Below, piece after piece: positions 9,312 to 18,166 of a DNA stretch of 64,000 bases. This stretch comes from Larkinella humicola (GTDB lineage Bacteria > Bacteroidota > Bacteroidia > Cytophagales > Spirosomataceae), in the NCBI RefSeq assembly GCF_008727875.1, contig NZ_VTWS01000012.1:62001-126000 (forward strand), given 5' to 3'. The first letter of the stretch is position 1; the number at the start of each line of letters is the position of its first letter. The notes beneath the pieces were generated by a model, which made no database searches, was not told where the DNA came from, and saw only the letters and a program-made list of their open reading frames with translations. A program made the translations under genes and the position numbers.

Positions 9312-9366
9312 GTGCTGTCGCGGGAACGGTAGTTAAGCAGGAACAAAACCATCACAAGGGCTCAAC

Positions 9367-11376
9367 ATGAAACTGAAATCTATTCTTTCCATTCTCTTTG
9401 CAACGTTTGTTTTTACGGCCATCGGGCAGGTGAAAAAGTCGGCAATGTATACGAACAGCCGCGCTCCGTTGCGGCAAAATTCGTATCTGGAATTGCCGTT
9501 GGGCGCCATTAAACCGCAGGGCTGGTTGCGCGAAATGCTGATCCGCCAGAAAAACGGAGCTACCGGAAATCTGGATAAGCTCTACCCGCTGGTCATGAAC
9601 GAACGAAACGGCTGGCTGGGGGGCGACGGTGATCAGTGGGAGCGGGGACCCTACTGGATCGACGGGCTGTTGCCGCTGGCCTATATTCTGGACGATAAAG
9701 AACTGATTGCCAAAACCAAACCCTGGGTGGAATGGGCGATTAAAAGCCAGCAGCCGGACGGGTATTTTGGCCCTTCGAAAGATTACGGCCCCGAACCCGG
9801 TGTGCAACGGAACAACAGCCGCGACTGGTGGCCCAAGATGGTGATGCTCAAGATTTTGAAGCAGTATTATTCTGCGACCGGCGACCAGCGCGTGATCACG
9901 TTGATGACGAATTATTTCAGGTACCAATTGAAGGAACTGCCCCGGAAACCGCTCGATCACTGGACGTTCTGGGCGCGGTATCGGGGGGGCGACAACCTGA
10001 TGAATGTGTACTGGCTTTTCAACCGAACCGGCGATCAATTTCTGCTCGAACTGGGCGATCTGATTCATAAACAGACGTTTGATTACACGAACGCGTTCCT
10101 AAACACCGACCTGCTTTCCAGAGAAGGCAGCATCCATTGTGTCAATCTGGCGCAGGGCATGAAGGCCCCGATCATCTATTACCAGCACCACCCGGAACAG
10201 AAATACCTGGACGCGACAAAAAAGGGATTGGCCGATATCCGCAACTTCAACGGTATGGCGCACGGGCTGTATGGGGGTGACGAAGCCTTGCACGGTAACA
10301 ATCCGACGCAGGGTTCCGAGTTGTGTACCGCCGTGGAAATGCTGTTTTCGCTGGAAAGTATGCTGGAAATTACCGGCAATGTGAATTTCGCCGACCAGAT
10401 TGAAAAAATTGCCTTCAATGCGCTGCCCGCACAGATATCCGACGATTTCATGGGTCGCCAGTATTTTCAGCAGGCCAACCAGGTGATGGCGACCCGGCAT
10501 ATGCGCAATTTTGACGTCAATCACCACGGAACCGATCTGTGCTTTGGCCTGCTTTCCGGGTACCCGTGCTGCACATCGAACATGCACCAGGGCTGGCCGA
10601 AGTTCACGCAGAATCTGTGGTATGCCACTCCGGACAAAGGCGTGGCGGCTCTGGTGTATGCCCCCAGCGAAGCCAGAATCACCGTGGCGAATGGCACCGA
10701 AGTTTCGTTGAAAGAAGAGACGAATTACCCGTTTGAGGAAACCGTTAGGTTTACGCTGACCACCGGGAAAACCGTTTCCTTCCCGTTCCACCTGCGCATT
10801 CCGGAATGGTGTAAAAAAGCCTCGATCAAAATTAACGGCAAGGTTTGGCAGGAAGTCAACGGCAACCAGATTGTGCCAATCAGGCGGGAATGGAAAACCG
10901 GCGATGTTGTTGAATTGAACCTGCCAATGCATCTGTTTAAAAATACCTGGTACGAAAATTCGGTGTCGCTGGAACGGGGGCCGATCACCTACGCGCTGAA
11001 AATGGGGGAGGAGGTGAAGAAGGTGAAAAATGACAAAGACCCGATCGAGTATGGCGATTCGTACGAGGAAGTACGGCCCTCAACACCCTGGAACTACGGT
11101 TTAGTGGAAGTCGCGGATAAGAACCTCGAAGCGGCTTATAAAATTGAACAGAAAGGAGCGGTTTCGACGTTTCCGTGGAATCTGGAAAATGCCCCGATAC
11201 AGATCAAAACGAAGGCCCGGCGCATTCCATCCTGGCAGCTCTACAACGAAATGACCGGTCCCATTCCCTACAGTGTCATGTATCAACTGGAAGCCAGCCC
11301 GGAGGAAGAAGAAATCACACTGGTGCCGTATGGCTGCACGAGTTTGCGGATTTCCCAGTTTCCGGTGGTGAGGTAA
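9367..11376 (+). CDS. Secreted GH127-type (DUF1680) glycosidase, beta-L-arabinofuranosidase-like
   Basis: This 669-residue exported (alpha/alpha)6-barrel protein has a signal peptide at residues 1-20 (ending AIGQ). GH127-related enzymes use a zinc-bound cysteine as nucleophile. The expected residues are present: SELC gives Glu318 and Cys320, and YPCC gives Cys401-Cys402, the same E-x-C ... CC pattern as in HypBA1. The body contains DGYFGP and RGGDNLMNVYW, typical of a divergent DUF1680 branch. It shares only the metal site and overall fold pattern with the second GH127 at 39975-42014, so the two probably have different substrates. Known activities in the family are beta-L-arabinofuranosidase and aceric acid hydrolase; this one cannot be assigned. 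It is the last gene of the rhamnose cluster. Confidence 0.75.
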   Translation: MKLKSILSILFATFVFTAIGQVKKSAMYTNSRAPLRQNSYLELPLGAIKPQGWLREMLIRQKNGATGNLDKLYPLVMNERNGWLGGDGDQWERGPYWIDGLLPLAYILDDKELIAKTKPWVEWAIKSQQPDGYFGPSKDYGPEPGVQRNNSRDWWPKMVMLKILKQYYSATGDQRVITLMTNYFRYQLKELPRKPLDHWTFWARYRGGDNLMNVYWLFNRTGDQFLLELGDLIHKQTFDYTNAFLNTDLLSREGSIHCVNLAQGMKAPIIYYQHHPEQKYLDATKKGLADIRNFNGMAHGLYGGDEALHGNNPTQGSELCTAVEMLFSLESMLEITGNVNFADQIEKIAFNALPAQISDDFMGRQYFQQANQVMATRHMRNFDVNHHGTDLCFGLLSGYPCCTSNMHQGWPKFTQNLWYATPDKGVAALVYAPSEARITVANGTEVSLKEETNYPFEETVRFTLTTGKTVSFPFHLRIPEWCKKASIKINGKVWQEVNGNQIVPIRREWKTGDVVELNLPMHLFKNTWYENSVSLERGPITYALKMGEEVKKVKNDKDPIEYGDSYEEVRPSTPWNYGLVEVADKNLEAAYKIEQKGAVSTFPWNLENAPIQIKTKARRIPSWQLYNEMTGPIPYSVMYQLEASPEEEEITLVPYGCTSLRISQFPVVR

Positions 11377-11427
11377 ATGGGTTCGGCAAAGAATTCGTGG
11401 ATTGTGAAAAATGATTGCCTTTAGGGC

Positions 11428-11619
11428 ATGGACATCAAGGAACTGATATTCGTAGACGCCGATATTTTGGGGGGACAACCTGTCTTCACCGGAACCCGGG
11501 TTCCGGTGGAATCGCTTTTTGATCACTTAGAAGCAGGGGTTTCACTGGATGAATTTTTGGACGATTTCCCTACTGTATCGAAAAATCACGCCATTGCGGT
11601 TATGGATCTGGCAAGCTAA
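11428..11619 (+). CDS. DUF433 family small protein (antitoxin-like), solitary
   Basis: This 63-residue protein matches the DUF433 family: DILGGQPVFTGTRVPV at residues 12-27, then DEFLDDFPTVS and an AVMDLA end. DUF433 proteins have a winged-helix-like fold and are usually found directly upstream of a DUF5615 (PIN-like) toxin gene, acting as its likely antitoxin. Here no such partner follows; a terminator and then a sigma-factor gene come next. The C-terminus stops a few residues earlier than I would expect, so it may be a slightly shortened remnant. It is transcribed in line with the GH127-type gene 51 nt upstream. Confidence 0.75.
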   Translation: MDIKELIFVDADILGGQPVFTGTRVPVESLFDHLEAGVSLDEFLDDFPTVSKNHAIAVMDLAS

Positions 11620-11646
11620 AAAAATCATACTGCCACTCACTTCTCT

Positions 11647-11680
11647 AAGCACCATCCCAAAACGGCGTGGTGCTTTTTTT
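11647..11680 (+). terminator. Rho-independent terminator
   Basis: An 8-bp perfect stem (AAGCACCA / TGGTGCTT, 11647-11654 and 11668-11675) is followed by a run of seven T. It ends the transcript of the DUF433 gene and insulates the sigma-factor operon. Confidence 0.85.
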
Positions 11681-11743
11681 GGTTAGCCGAAAAAAGTTAC
11701 TTCATTCCCGCAGGTTTTTCCAATCTTTCGTACCTAATGCCAT

Positions 11744-12349
11744 GTGTTCACTTTTAACGATACCGCCCGTTTGCAGGAGTCCGAACTGATTGCTGAGCTA
11801 AAAGCAGGCCGTGCGTCGGCTTTTCGGATGCTGGTCGAAACGCATCAGGAAAAGGTCTACAACCTGGCACTGGCGATCGTGCAGCATCCCGAAGAAGCAG
11901 AGGATATTGCGCAGGAGGTATTTATTGAAGTGTACCAAACCATTCAGAATTTTCGGGAAGAGGCCAAACTGACGACCTGGCTGTATCGCATCACCACCAC
12001 CAAAGCCCTGGCGCACCACCGGAAACGAAAGGCACAAAAGCGGTTTTCGGTCCTGACCAGTTTGTTTGGGCTGAACAACGAGGTGCTGCACGATCCGCCG
12101 GATTTCCACCATCCGGGGGTTTCGCTGGAGCAGCAGGAGGAGATGCGCACCCTGTTTAAAGCCATTGACCAACTGGCGGATACGCAAAAAGTCGCCTTTA
12201 TTTTGCATTACATCGACGAACAAAGCCACCGTGAAATTGCGGAGGTGATGCAGGTCAGCGTGTCGGCGGTCGAGTCGCTGCTGCACCGGGCCAAACAGAA
12301 TCTTCGGAAACAGCTAGGCCCGTATTATCAGGAAAGAAATAACCCGTGA
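11744..12349 (+). CDS. ECF-type RNA polymerase sigma factor
   Basis: This is a 201-residue sigma-70 family protein of the extracytoplasmic-function type. Region 2 covers about residues 22-95 (AFRMLVETHQEKVYNLAL, then DIAQEVFIEVYQ and a TTWLYRI segment). Region 4 covers about residues 140-195 with the HTH SHREIAEVMQVSVSAVESLL. The start is GTG at 11744. The next gene overlaps or abuts the stop, as is usual for a sigma/anti-sigma pair. The downstream genes (small membrane protein, CpxP-like, PepSY-like, TonB-dependent barrel) are the likely operon or regulon. In Bacteroidota such factors often control outer-membrane receptors, but no FecR-type regulator is present here. Confidence 0.9.
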   Translation: MFTFNDTARLQESELIAELKAGRASAFRMLVETHQEKVYNLALAIVQHPEEAEDIAQEVFIEVYQTIQNFREEAKLTTWLYRITTTKALAHHRKRKAQKRFSVLTSLFGLNNEVLHDPPDFHHPGVSLEQQEEMRTLFKAIDQLADTQKVAFILHYIDEQSHREIAEVMQVSVSAVESLLHRAKQNLRKQLGPYYQERNNP

Positions 12350-12354
12350 CAATC

Positions 12355-12702
12355 ATGAACACGAACGAAGAAGAGCAACAGTGGGAAGACCGGTTTCGGA
12401 AGTTGGGCCAGCTAAAGCCCGCCCAGCCCCGGCCTTTCTTTTATACCCGGCTGGAGGCCCGGTTGGAAACCCGGCTGAAAAACCGCCTGGACCAGTTGGA
12501 AGGATCGGTCCGTCTGCCGTGGTGGTTGCAACGCCCGGCCTACGCCTTCGGAACGCTCGGCATACTGGTGGTACTCAATGTTTCGGTGGCACTCTGGCAG
12601 ACCAGCCCCAGCCCTCCCACGCCGGAACCCGATGCCGGAACCTACGAAGCTTTTGTGCAGGATTATCAACTGGACCACCAAACCGTGTACGCCGATGAAT
12701 GA
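12355..12702 (+). CDS. Small single-pass membrane protein, probable anti-sigma factor
   Basis: I do not recognise a named family. The 115-residue protein has an acidic N-terminus, an Arg/Leu-rich amphipathic stretch (about residues 20-48), a single hydrophobic segment near residues 58-80 (FGTLGILVVLNVSVALW) and a Pro/acidic tail. Its place directly after the ECF sigma gene, with four bases of overlap if the GTG at 12346 is used or a six-base gap if ATG 12355 is used, suggests that the cytoplasmic half binds the sigma factor. No zinc-finger (HxxxCxxC) motif is present. The next gene overlaps its end by 8 nt, so the three genes are translationally coupled. The anti-sigma role is inferred from position and topology only. 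Confidence 0.7.
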   Translation: MNTNEEEQQWEDRFRKLGQLKPAQPRPFFYTRLEARLETRLKNRLDQLEGSVRLPWWLQRPAYAFGTLGILVVLNVSVALWQTSPSPPTPEPDAGTYEAFVQDYQLDHQTVYADE

Positions 12703-13204
12703 CCGGAATCGAGTTCGAATGCTGATCGGCATCATCATCGCGCTGGTGCTGCTCAACGCCGGTTTGCTAACCTGGATGTGGCTGGGTTCGCAGCGGCACC
12801 ACCGGGAGGGCGATGGTCGGTCGTATCTTTCCAAAACCCTCGGTTTTTCGGAAGAGCAGCGTACGAAATACCGGGCCATGCGGCAACGCCATTTTAAAAC
12901 CATCCGGCCCTTGCTGGATTCGATGCGGCAGGAACGCCAGCGGTTTTTCCGGCAGGTCAACGATTCGACGCAGACCGATGCGCAGTTGACGCAACAGGCC
13001 CGGCAACTGGAAGAAAACAGCGTTCGGCTGGACGTGCTGACCTTGCGGCATTTTCAGCAGGTGAGCGCCCTGTGTACGCCCGAACAACGGCAGAAATTAC
13101 AGAAAGTCCTGGCCGACCGGCCCGGTTTTGGCTCCTTTAGTGGATCGGGCTGGTCGGGAAAACACCGCTCCGATTCCAGCCGCCGGGACCGTTCCGAAAA
13201 ATAA
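12695..13204 (+). CDS. Periplasmic heavy-metal sensor / CpxP-Spy-like protein
   Basis: The 169-residue protein has an N-terminal signal anchor (about residues 9-31, IGIIIALVLLNAGLLTWMW) and a helical body of the CpxP/Spy/CnrX type: LGFSEEQRTKYRAMRQRH, a long Gln/Arg-rich coiled segment, and LCTPEQRQKLQKVL, which matches the repeated LTxxQ theme of the family. The C-terminus is a Ser/Arg-rich tail. The start at 12695 is chosen because it overlaps the preceding stop by 8 nt and begins just before the membrane segment; the frame is open further upstream but without a plausible signal. In the sigma operon it probably works as a periplasmic sensor or chaperone that tunes sigma activity. The ligand is unknown. 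Confidence 0.75.
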   Translation: MNDRNRVRMLIGIIIALVLLNAGLLTWMWLGSQRHHREGDGRSYLSKTLGFSEEQRTKYRAMRQRHFKTIRPLLDSMRQERQRFFRQVNDSTQTDAQLTQQARQLEENSVRLDVLTLRHFQQVSALCTPEQRQKLQKVLADRPGFGSFSGSGWSGKHRSDSSRRDRSEK

Positions 13205-13280
13205 ATTCTTTTTTTGTCCGCAGCCCGCAGGGTTTCGGGGCCATTGACATCTAAGCACTACAACTAAACAGCAATCGATC

Positions 13281-13601
13281 ATGAAAAAAGGAATGTTCAT
13301 TGCCCTGCTGCTGGCCGGGATGACGGTTTTCGAAAGTAATGCGCAGAACGGACAGGGGGGCGGACGCGGTCAGATGCAGGGAATGACGCAGGTGGAAGAA
13401 AGCGCACTACCCGCTCCGGTGATGGCGTATGTGAAAGATAAATACCCCGGTATGACGGTTCGGCGGATCATGAAAGACAAAGAAGACAACTATAATGTGG
13501 TCGTGGCGGCCGATACCACCCGGAAAATTGTGGTTTTCGACGCCAAAGGAACGTTCAAGGAAGAACGGGCCATGCGCGGTCGTCGGGGTGGAAACCGGTA
13601 A
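13281..13601 (+). CDS. Small exported PepSY-like protein
   Basis: This 106-residue protein has a signal peptide (about residues 1-21, ending SNAQ), a Gly/Gln/Met-rich spacer with GQGGGRGQMQG, and then a single PepSY-like repeat (VMAYVKDKYPGMTVRRIMKD, followed by YNVVV and KIVVFDAKGTF). PepSY-like domains bind or inhibit other envelope proteins. It ends in a basic GRRGGNR tail. The gene follows the CpxP-like gene by 76 nt and precedes the beta-barrel receptor, which carries the same Gly/Arg/Asn-rich wording in a loop. The function is unknown; an envelope role under control of the sigma factor is inferred. Confidence 0.65.
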   Translation: MKKGMFIALLLAGMTVFESNAQNGQGGGRGQMQGMTQVEESALPAPVMAYVKDKYPGMTVRRIMKDKEDNYNVVVAADTTRKIVVFDAKGTFKEERAMRGRRGGNR

Positions 13602-13618
13602 AATTCAAACAAACAGGC

Positions 13619-13730
13619 ACAACAATGTGTCGTTGTCGTAATCCGGTTTCAGGATTACACTTCATCAAATTTTCAGTTCAGTCGTTCGCAGCGTTTGTCA
13701 CCGCCCCGGGGTTCCCGTGCGGTGACAAAC
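13619..13730. promoter_or_regulatory. Three stacked hairpins in the leader of the beta-barrel receptor gene
   Basis: Three inverted repeats lie between the PepSY-like stop and the next start. The first is ACAAC/GTTGT at 13619-13636. The second is GTAATCC/GGATTAC at 13638-13658. The third is a perfect 12-bp stem GTTTGTCACCGC/GCGGTGACAAAC at 13693-13730 with a 14-nt loop. No T-run follows the third one. They could be terminator-like or REP-type structures; which one is not decidable from sequence. Confidence 0.5.
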
Positions 13731-13761
13731 CTGTGAAAATCCGCCCTTACGCACTTGCACC

Positions 13762-16700
13762 ATGAAGGTAAATTCTCTACGTTTTTTTCGTTTGCTTCCG
13801 GTTTTGGCTCTTTTGCTGATTTCGGGACCGTCGCTGTTCGCCCAAACCAACCAGTTGACCGGAAAATTTGCCGATGTCAACATCGGCGTTCTGATCGGGG
13901 TGCCGGTTATTCTGACGTCGCAGCAGGATACGACCCAGAAACAATATACTGTAACCGATACGAGTGGCGTCTTTACCTTCCTAAACCTCAATCCGGCAGC
14001 CTATCGGCTGAAAGCCACCTACCTGGGGTTTACAGATTATGACAAAGTGATTACGATTACCGAATCTGTCCAGAATCTGGGCACCATCACCCTGACTGAG
14101 GACGCCAAAACGCTCAAGGAAGTCGTAATCAAAGGGCAAATACCGCCCGCGCAGCAAAAAGGCGATACGCTCCAGTTGAATGCCGAAGCGTTTAAAGTCA
14201 CCCGCGATGCCACCACGGAAGACCTGATCAAGAAAATGCCGGGAATTACGGTGGAAAACGGAACCGTAAAAGCCCAAGGCGAAGATGTGCAGCAGGTGCT
14301 GGTGGACGGCAAAATCTTTTTTGGCGACGATCCGAGCATTGCCCTCCGCAACCTGCCCGCCGAAGTAGTCGATAAAATCGAAATTTTCGACCGCATGAGC
14401 GACCAGTCGCAGTTTACCGGTTTTAACGACGGCCAAACCTCGAAAACCATCAACATCGTGACGCGGGGCGATCGGCAGAACGGCGTATTTGGCCGGGTGT
14501 ATGCGGGCTATGGAACGGACGATACGTATTCGGCGGGCGGAAATGTTAATTTCTTCAACGGCGCCCGGCGGTTTTCCATCGTGGGCCTGAGCAACAACAT
14601 CAACCAGCAAAACTTTTCCTCGCAGGATTTGACCGGCGTCGTCAGCAGCAACAGTGGCGGAGGAGGTGGTGGCGGTGGCCGGGGTGGCAACCGGGGCGGG
14701 GGCGGCAACCGGGGTGGTGGCGGTGGCCAGGGTGGTGGCGGAAGCGACAGCTTTCTGGTGGGTCAGCAGAGCGGGATCAACAAAACGAACTCCATCGGGC
14801 TCAATTTTTCCGACGACTGGGGTAAGCACGTCACCATTCGGGGGAGCTATTTCTTCAACAACAGCAACAACGCCAACTCGCAGACGGTTTTTCGCCGGTA
14901 TACGCTGACCGAAAATGCGAGCCAGAACTACCTGGAAAACAGCAATACCCGCAGCGAAAACTACAACCACCGGCTGGATTTCCGGCTCGAATATACGATC
15001 AATTCCAACAATTCGCTGCTGATTACGCCCCGGTTGCGGTGGCAAAACAACCGTTCGTCGAGCAGCACGCAGGGGATTACGTACCTGGCTGGCGACAGTA
15101 CCTCCCAAAACCAGACGCTGGGTAACAACTTCAACCCGGTTTTGCCCCCCGACAGCCTGTTGCTGAACCGGAGCAATACCGACAACATCAGCCGAACCAA
15201 GGCGTTCAACTTCAGCAACAACATTCTGTTTCGGCACCGGTTTGCCAAACGCGGACGGTCGCTTTCCCTGAATTTCGGCACCCAGATCAGCACGCAGGAC
15301 CGGGACAATTCGCAGTTGTCGCTGAATGAATATTTTACGGGAAGAACCCCGGATCAGCGCATTCAGCAGGAAACCAATACCAACACGCCGAGCTACCAGT
15401 ATTCACTCAATGCGGCTTTTACGGAACCGCTGAGCAAGCTGAGCCAGTTGCAGATCAATTATACGACCACGTACCGGTATAGCGATGCCACCAAACGGAC
15501 CAACCGTTACAATCCGGCCACGCAGCGCTACGACCAACTGGATTCGTTGTTGTCGAACACGTTTCAGAACGATTATTTTACGAACCAGGCGGGGGTGGGC
15601 TACAATTACCGGTCACCAAAAATGGGGCTGAACGTCAACCTGAACTACCAGCGGGCGGATCTGCTCAGCGACCAGACATTCCCGATCAACAACGACGTTC
15701 AGGCGCATTTTAACAACCTGCTGCCATCGGCGATGCTGGACCTGAAACTGTCGACCGACAGCCGCGTTCGGTTATTTTACCGCACCAACACGCAGGCGCC
15801 GGGGGTCACGCAGCTCCAGAATGTGCTCGACAACTCCAACCCGCTGTTTCTGACCACAGGGAATCCGGATTTGAAGCAGTCGTATAGCCACAACGTGTCG
15901 GTTCGGTATCAACTCACCAAACCGGTTAAAGGCCGCAGCCTGTTTGTGTTTATTAACATGGGTTCGACCAACAATTACATCGGAACGTCTACCCTGATCA
16001 GCAACGGAGCCGCCACCTTGCCCGATGGCACGACGCTGGGGCAGGGGGTTCAGTTGACCCGCCCGGTTAACCTGAGCGGTTTGTGGAACCTCCGCACGTT
16101 TGTTACCTACAGCACCCCGCTCAAATTCATCAAGAGTAACATCAGCATCAACGCCGGAAACAGCTACGGAACGTCGCCGAGTTTGATCAACAACCAGATC
16201 AACAACGCCAACACGACCACCTGGTCGCAGGGTGTCAACCTGAGCAGCAACATCAGCCAGAAGCTGGACTTCTCGTTCTCGTATTCCGGTAACTTCAACG
16301 ATGTGAAATACTCGCTTCAGGAACAGAACAACAACAAATATTATTTTCAGGTGCTGAGTGGCCGCATCAACTGGATATTCGGGCCGGGTCTGGTGTTGCA
16401 GTCCGACATTTCGAATCAGAAGTACACCGGTTTCAATGGCAGTGTCAATCAGCAGTATACGCTCTGGAATGCCGCCGTTGGCAAGAAATTCCTGAAAGAC
16501 CAGCGGGGCGAACTCCGGTTGTCGGTTTTTGACTTGCTGAAGCAGAACAACAGCCTGAATGTAACGCAGACCGATACGTATGTGGAAAACAGCCGGGCGC
16601 AGGTGCTGCAACGGTATTTTATGCTGACGTTTACCTACAACCTGCGCCAGTTTAAAGCTTCAGCCTCCCCGGCGCGCGGCACCGACCGGCCCGACGGCCA

Positions 16701-16776
16701 GAACTGGCGCGATGGTGGCGGAGGAGGGGGGCGGTTCCCCGGTGGTGGTCGTCCGGGTGGGCCGGGAAATAATTGA
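13762..16776 (+). CDS. TonB-dependent-type outer-membrane beta-barrel protein with Gly-rich loop
   Basis: This 1004-residue outer-membrane protein has a signal peptide (residues 1-27, ending LFAQ). A carboxypeptidase-regulatory-like domain spans about residues 31-110 and a plug-like segment about 118-235 (QQVLVDGKIFFGDDPSIAL). A large barrel follows, of the class annotated as outer-membrane beta-barrel family 3. Residues about 295-330 are almost pure Gly with Arg and Asn (GGRGGNRGGGGNRGGG), and the C-terminus repeats this style (RFPGGGRPGGPGN) after the last barrel strand. That tail means the usual terminal aromatic residue is not at the end. It is the last gene of the ECF sigma cluster. The substrate is unknown. 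Confidence 0.82.
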   Translation: MKVNSLRFFRLLPVLALLLISGPSLFAQTNQLTGKFADVNIGVLIGVPVILTSQQDTTQKQYTVTDTSGVFTFLNLNPAAYRLKATYLGFTDYDKVITITESVQNLGTITLTEDAKTLKEVVIKGQIPPAQQKGDTLQLNAEAFKVTRDATTEDLIKKMPGITVENGTVKAQGEDVQQVLVDGKIFFGDDPSIALRNLPAEVVDKIEIFDRMSDQSQFTGFNDGQTSKTINIVTRGDRQNGVFGRVYAGYGTDDTYSAGGNVNFFNGARRFSIVGLSNNINQQNFSSQDLTGVVSSNSGGGGGGGGRGGNRGGGGNRGGGGGQGGGGSDSFLVGQQSGINKTNSIGLNFSDDWGKHVTIRGSYFFNNSNNANSQTVFRRYTLTENASQNYLENSNTRSENYNHRLDFRLEYTINSNNSLLITPRLRWQNNRSSSSTQGITYLAGDSTSQNQTLGNNFNPVLPPDSLLLNRSNTDNISRTKAFNFSNNILFRHRFAKRGRSLSLNFGTQISTQDRDNSQLSLNEYFTGRTPDQRIQQETNTNTPSYQYSLNAAFTEPLSKLSQLQINYTTTYRYSDATKRTNRYNPATQRYDQLDSLLSNTFQNDYFTNQAGVGYNYRSPKMGLNVNLNYQRADLLSDQTFPINNDVQAHFNNLLPSAMLDLKLSTDSRVRLFYRTNTQAPGVTQLQNVLDNSNPLFLTTGNPDLKQSYSHNVSVRYQLTKPVKGRSLFVFINMGSTNNYIGTSTLISNGAATLPDGTTLGQGVQLTRPVNLSGLWNLRTFVTYSTPLKFIKSNISINAGNSYGTSPSLINNQINNANTTTWSQGVNLSSNISQKLDFSFSYSGNFNDVKYSLQEQNNNKYYFQVLSGRINWIFGPGLVLQSDISNQKYTGFNGSVNQQYTLWNAAVGKKFLKDQRGELRLSVFDLLKQNNSLNVTQTDTYVENSRAQVLQRYFMLTFTYNLRQFKASASPARGTDRPDGQNWRDGGGGGGRFPGGGRPGGPGNN

Positions 16777-16783
16777 TTAGTTT

Positions 16784-16861
16784 GCCCCTAAATCCCCTAA
16801 AGGGGACATTGGACGCAGCCTAATCCGAATTCAAAAAGTCCCCTTTAGGGGATTTAGGGGC
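16784..16861. repeat. Inverted repeat, family A copy 1
   Basis: The arms GCCCCTAAATCCCCTAAAGG... (16784-16807) and their complement (16838-16861) surround a loop that contains ATCCGAAT. The element fills the gap between the convergent receptor gene and the LacI gene, and so could end transcription from both sides. Other copies are at 26644, 29878, 37017, 46029 and 61687. Confidence 0.9.
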
Positions 16862-16869
16862 GAAATGGC

Positions 16870-17883
16870 TCAAGCCCCCGTTTTCGTGGACGCCCGGATC
16901 ACAAGCCGGGTGGGAATTTTCACGGAGTCGGCAGTAAGGTGCCGGGGTTTTCCTTCAATCAGGTCGATCAGTCGCCCGGCGGCCACCTGACCAATTTCCA
17001 GGGCCGGTTGCTCAACCGTTGTCATGGGCGGGTCCAGCAAATCGGCTACGGTGATGTTGGTAAAACCGATCAGGGCTATTTCCTTGGGAATCAGGATGCT
17101 TCGTTTCTTTAGAGCTGTCAGACAGCCGATGGCGAGCCGGTCACTGGCCGCAAAAAACGCGTCCGGTTTTTGACGAAGCAGATCATCGACGATAGGGTCC
17201 ACCTCGTTCGGGCCAAAACCGGCGTGCCGCACCAGCTTCTCTTCATACGGAATGCCGTAGTGTTCCAGTGCCGCCCGGTATCCCGCCAGCCGTTCCTGCG
17301 CAATGGAGATCGTGGCCGGAATGGCGACGTGCGCAATCCGACGGCGTCCCGACTGGATCAGGTGTTCCGTGGCGGCATAGGCTCCCGCAAAATTATCCGC
17401 CGTTATACTCGGTACCTCCAGGTCTTTCGACACGCGGTCGAACAACACAATGGGTAGTTTTTTCTCCTGAAGCTGACGCAGATAGGCGACGTTGCAGGTG
17501 TTGCTGGAGAGCGAGATGAGCAGGCCGTCGGCCTTGCGGGCCACCACCTGCTGCACCGTGGCCAGCTCCCGTTCGTAGGATTCGTGACTTTGAAAAATGC
17601 TAACGTGATAGCCCCGGTTATAGGCAATGGCTTCGATGCCGTTGATGACCTGCGAGAAAAAGAGGTTGGCAATCTGGGGAACCACGACGCCGATGACCCG
17701 ACTACGGTTTTCTTTCAGGCTCAGCGCAATGGGATTGGGGCGGTACTGAAGCCGCTCGGCATACTCGACAACCAGCCGCTTGGTTTCGGCGTTGATTTCG
17801 TAGCTGTCCCGCAGCGCCCGCGATACCGTCGAGGTCGAGAGATTTAAGGCGCGGGCAATATCTTTGATGGTTATGGTGTCCAA
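16870..17883 (-). CDS. LacI/GalR family transcriptional regulator
   Basis: This is a 337-residue repressor-type regulator. The N-terminal HTH (TIKDIARALNLSTSTVSRAL, residues 4-23) and hinge (RPNPIALSLKENRSRVIGVV) are classical, and a periplasmic-binding-protein-like sensor domain fills residues about 60-330 with DGLLISLS, ITADNFAGAYAATEHL, AFFAASDRLAIG and ALIGFTN. In Bacteroidota such regulators commonly respond to a sugar or sugar phosphate and control carbohydrate clusters. Its own target is not evident. It is transcribed away from fbp, with 283 nt between the two starts, so it could regulate that gene or act on the pectin clusters on either side. Confidence 0.92.
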   Translation of the reverse strand: MDTITIKDIARALNLSTSTVSRALRDSYEINAETKRLVVEYAERLQYRPNPIALSLKENRSRVIGVVVPQIANLFFSQVINGIEAIAYNRGYHVSIFQSHESYERELATVQQVVARKADGLLISLSSNTCNVAYLRQLQEKKLPIVLFDRVSKDLEVPSITADNFAGAYAATEHLIQSGRRRIAHVAIPATISIAQERLAGYRAALEHYGIPYEEKLVRHAGFGPNEVDPIVDDLLRQKPDAFFAASDRLAIGCLTALKKRSILIPKEIALIGFTNITVADLLDPPMTTVEQPALEIGQVAAGRLIDLIEGKPRHLTADSVKIPTRLVIRASTKTGA

Positions 17884-18054
17884 GGTATTTATTGGTAAAA
17901 TTCAAAAAAACAGCCCAGTACTTTTTCAAAGAAACCAACTTCCGGCAACGTTCCCGGTAACGATTGCGTGAATAAATATGCGGTAAAATTTTAAAATAAA
18001 AAACATCCTGCCTAACCTTAGTGTAATAATCCAACTATTCCGGCTATTTCCCCG

Positions 18055-18087
18055 TTTGCTCCCATTCTGCGAAAAAGCTAATTTTTG
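18055..18087 (+). promoter_or_regulatory. Candidate Bacteroidota promoter for fbp
   Basis: A TTTG (-33 type, 18055-18058) is followed after 20 nt by TAATTTTTG (18079-18087), which differs from the Bacteroidota -7 consensus TAnnTTTG by one extra base. Transcription would start near 18094, leaving a leader of about 70 nt. The rest of the 17884-18166 gap shows no further clear signal. Confidence 0.35.
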
Positions 18088-18166
18088 ATAGTACGCTGGC
18101 TGCATCGGCCATCCGATTGATTTTCTCTGTAAACAAGCAATTCACCTATAACGATTCTCGACGATT

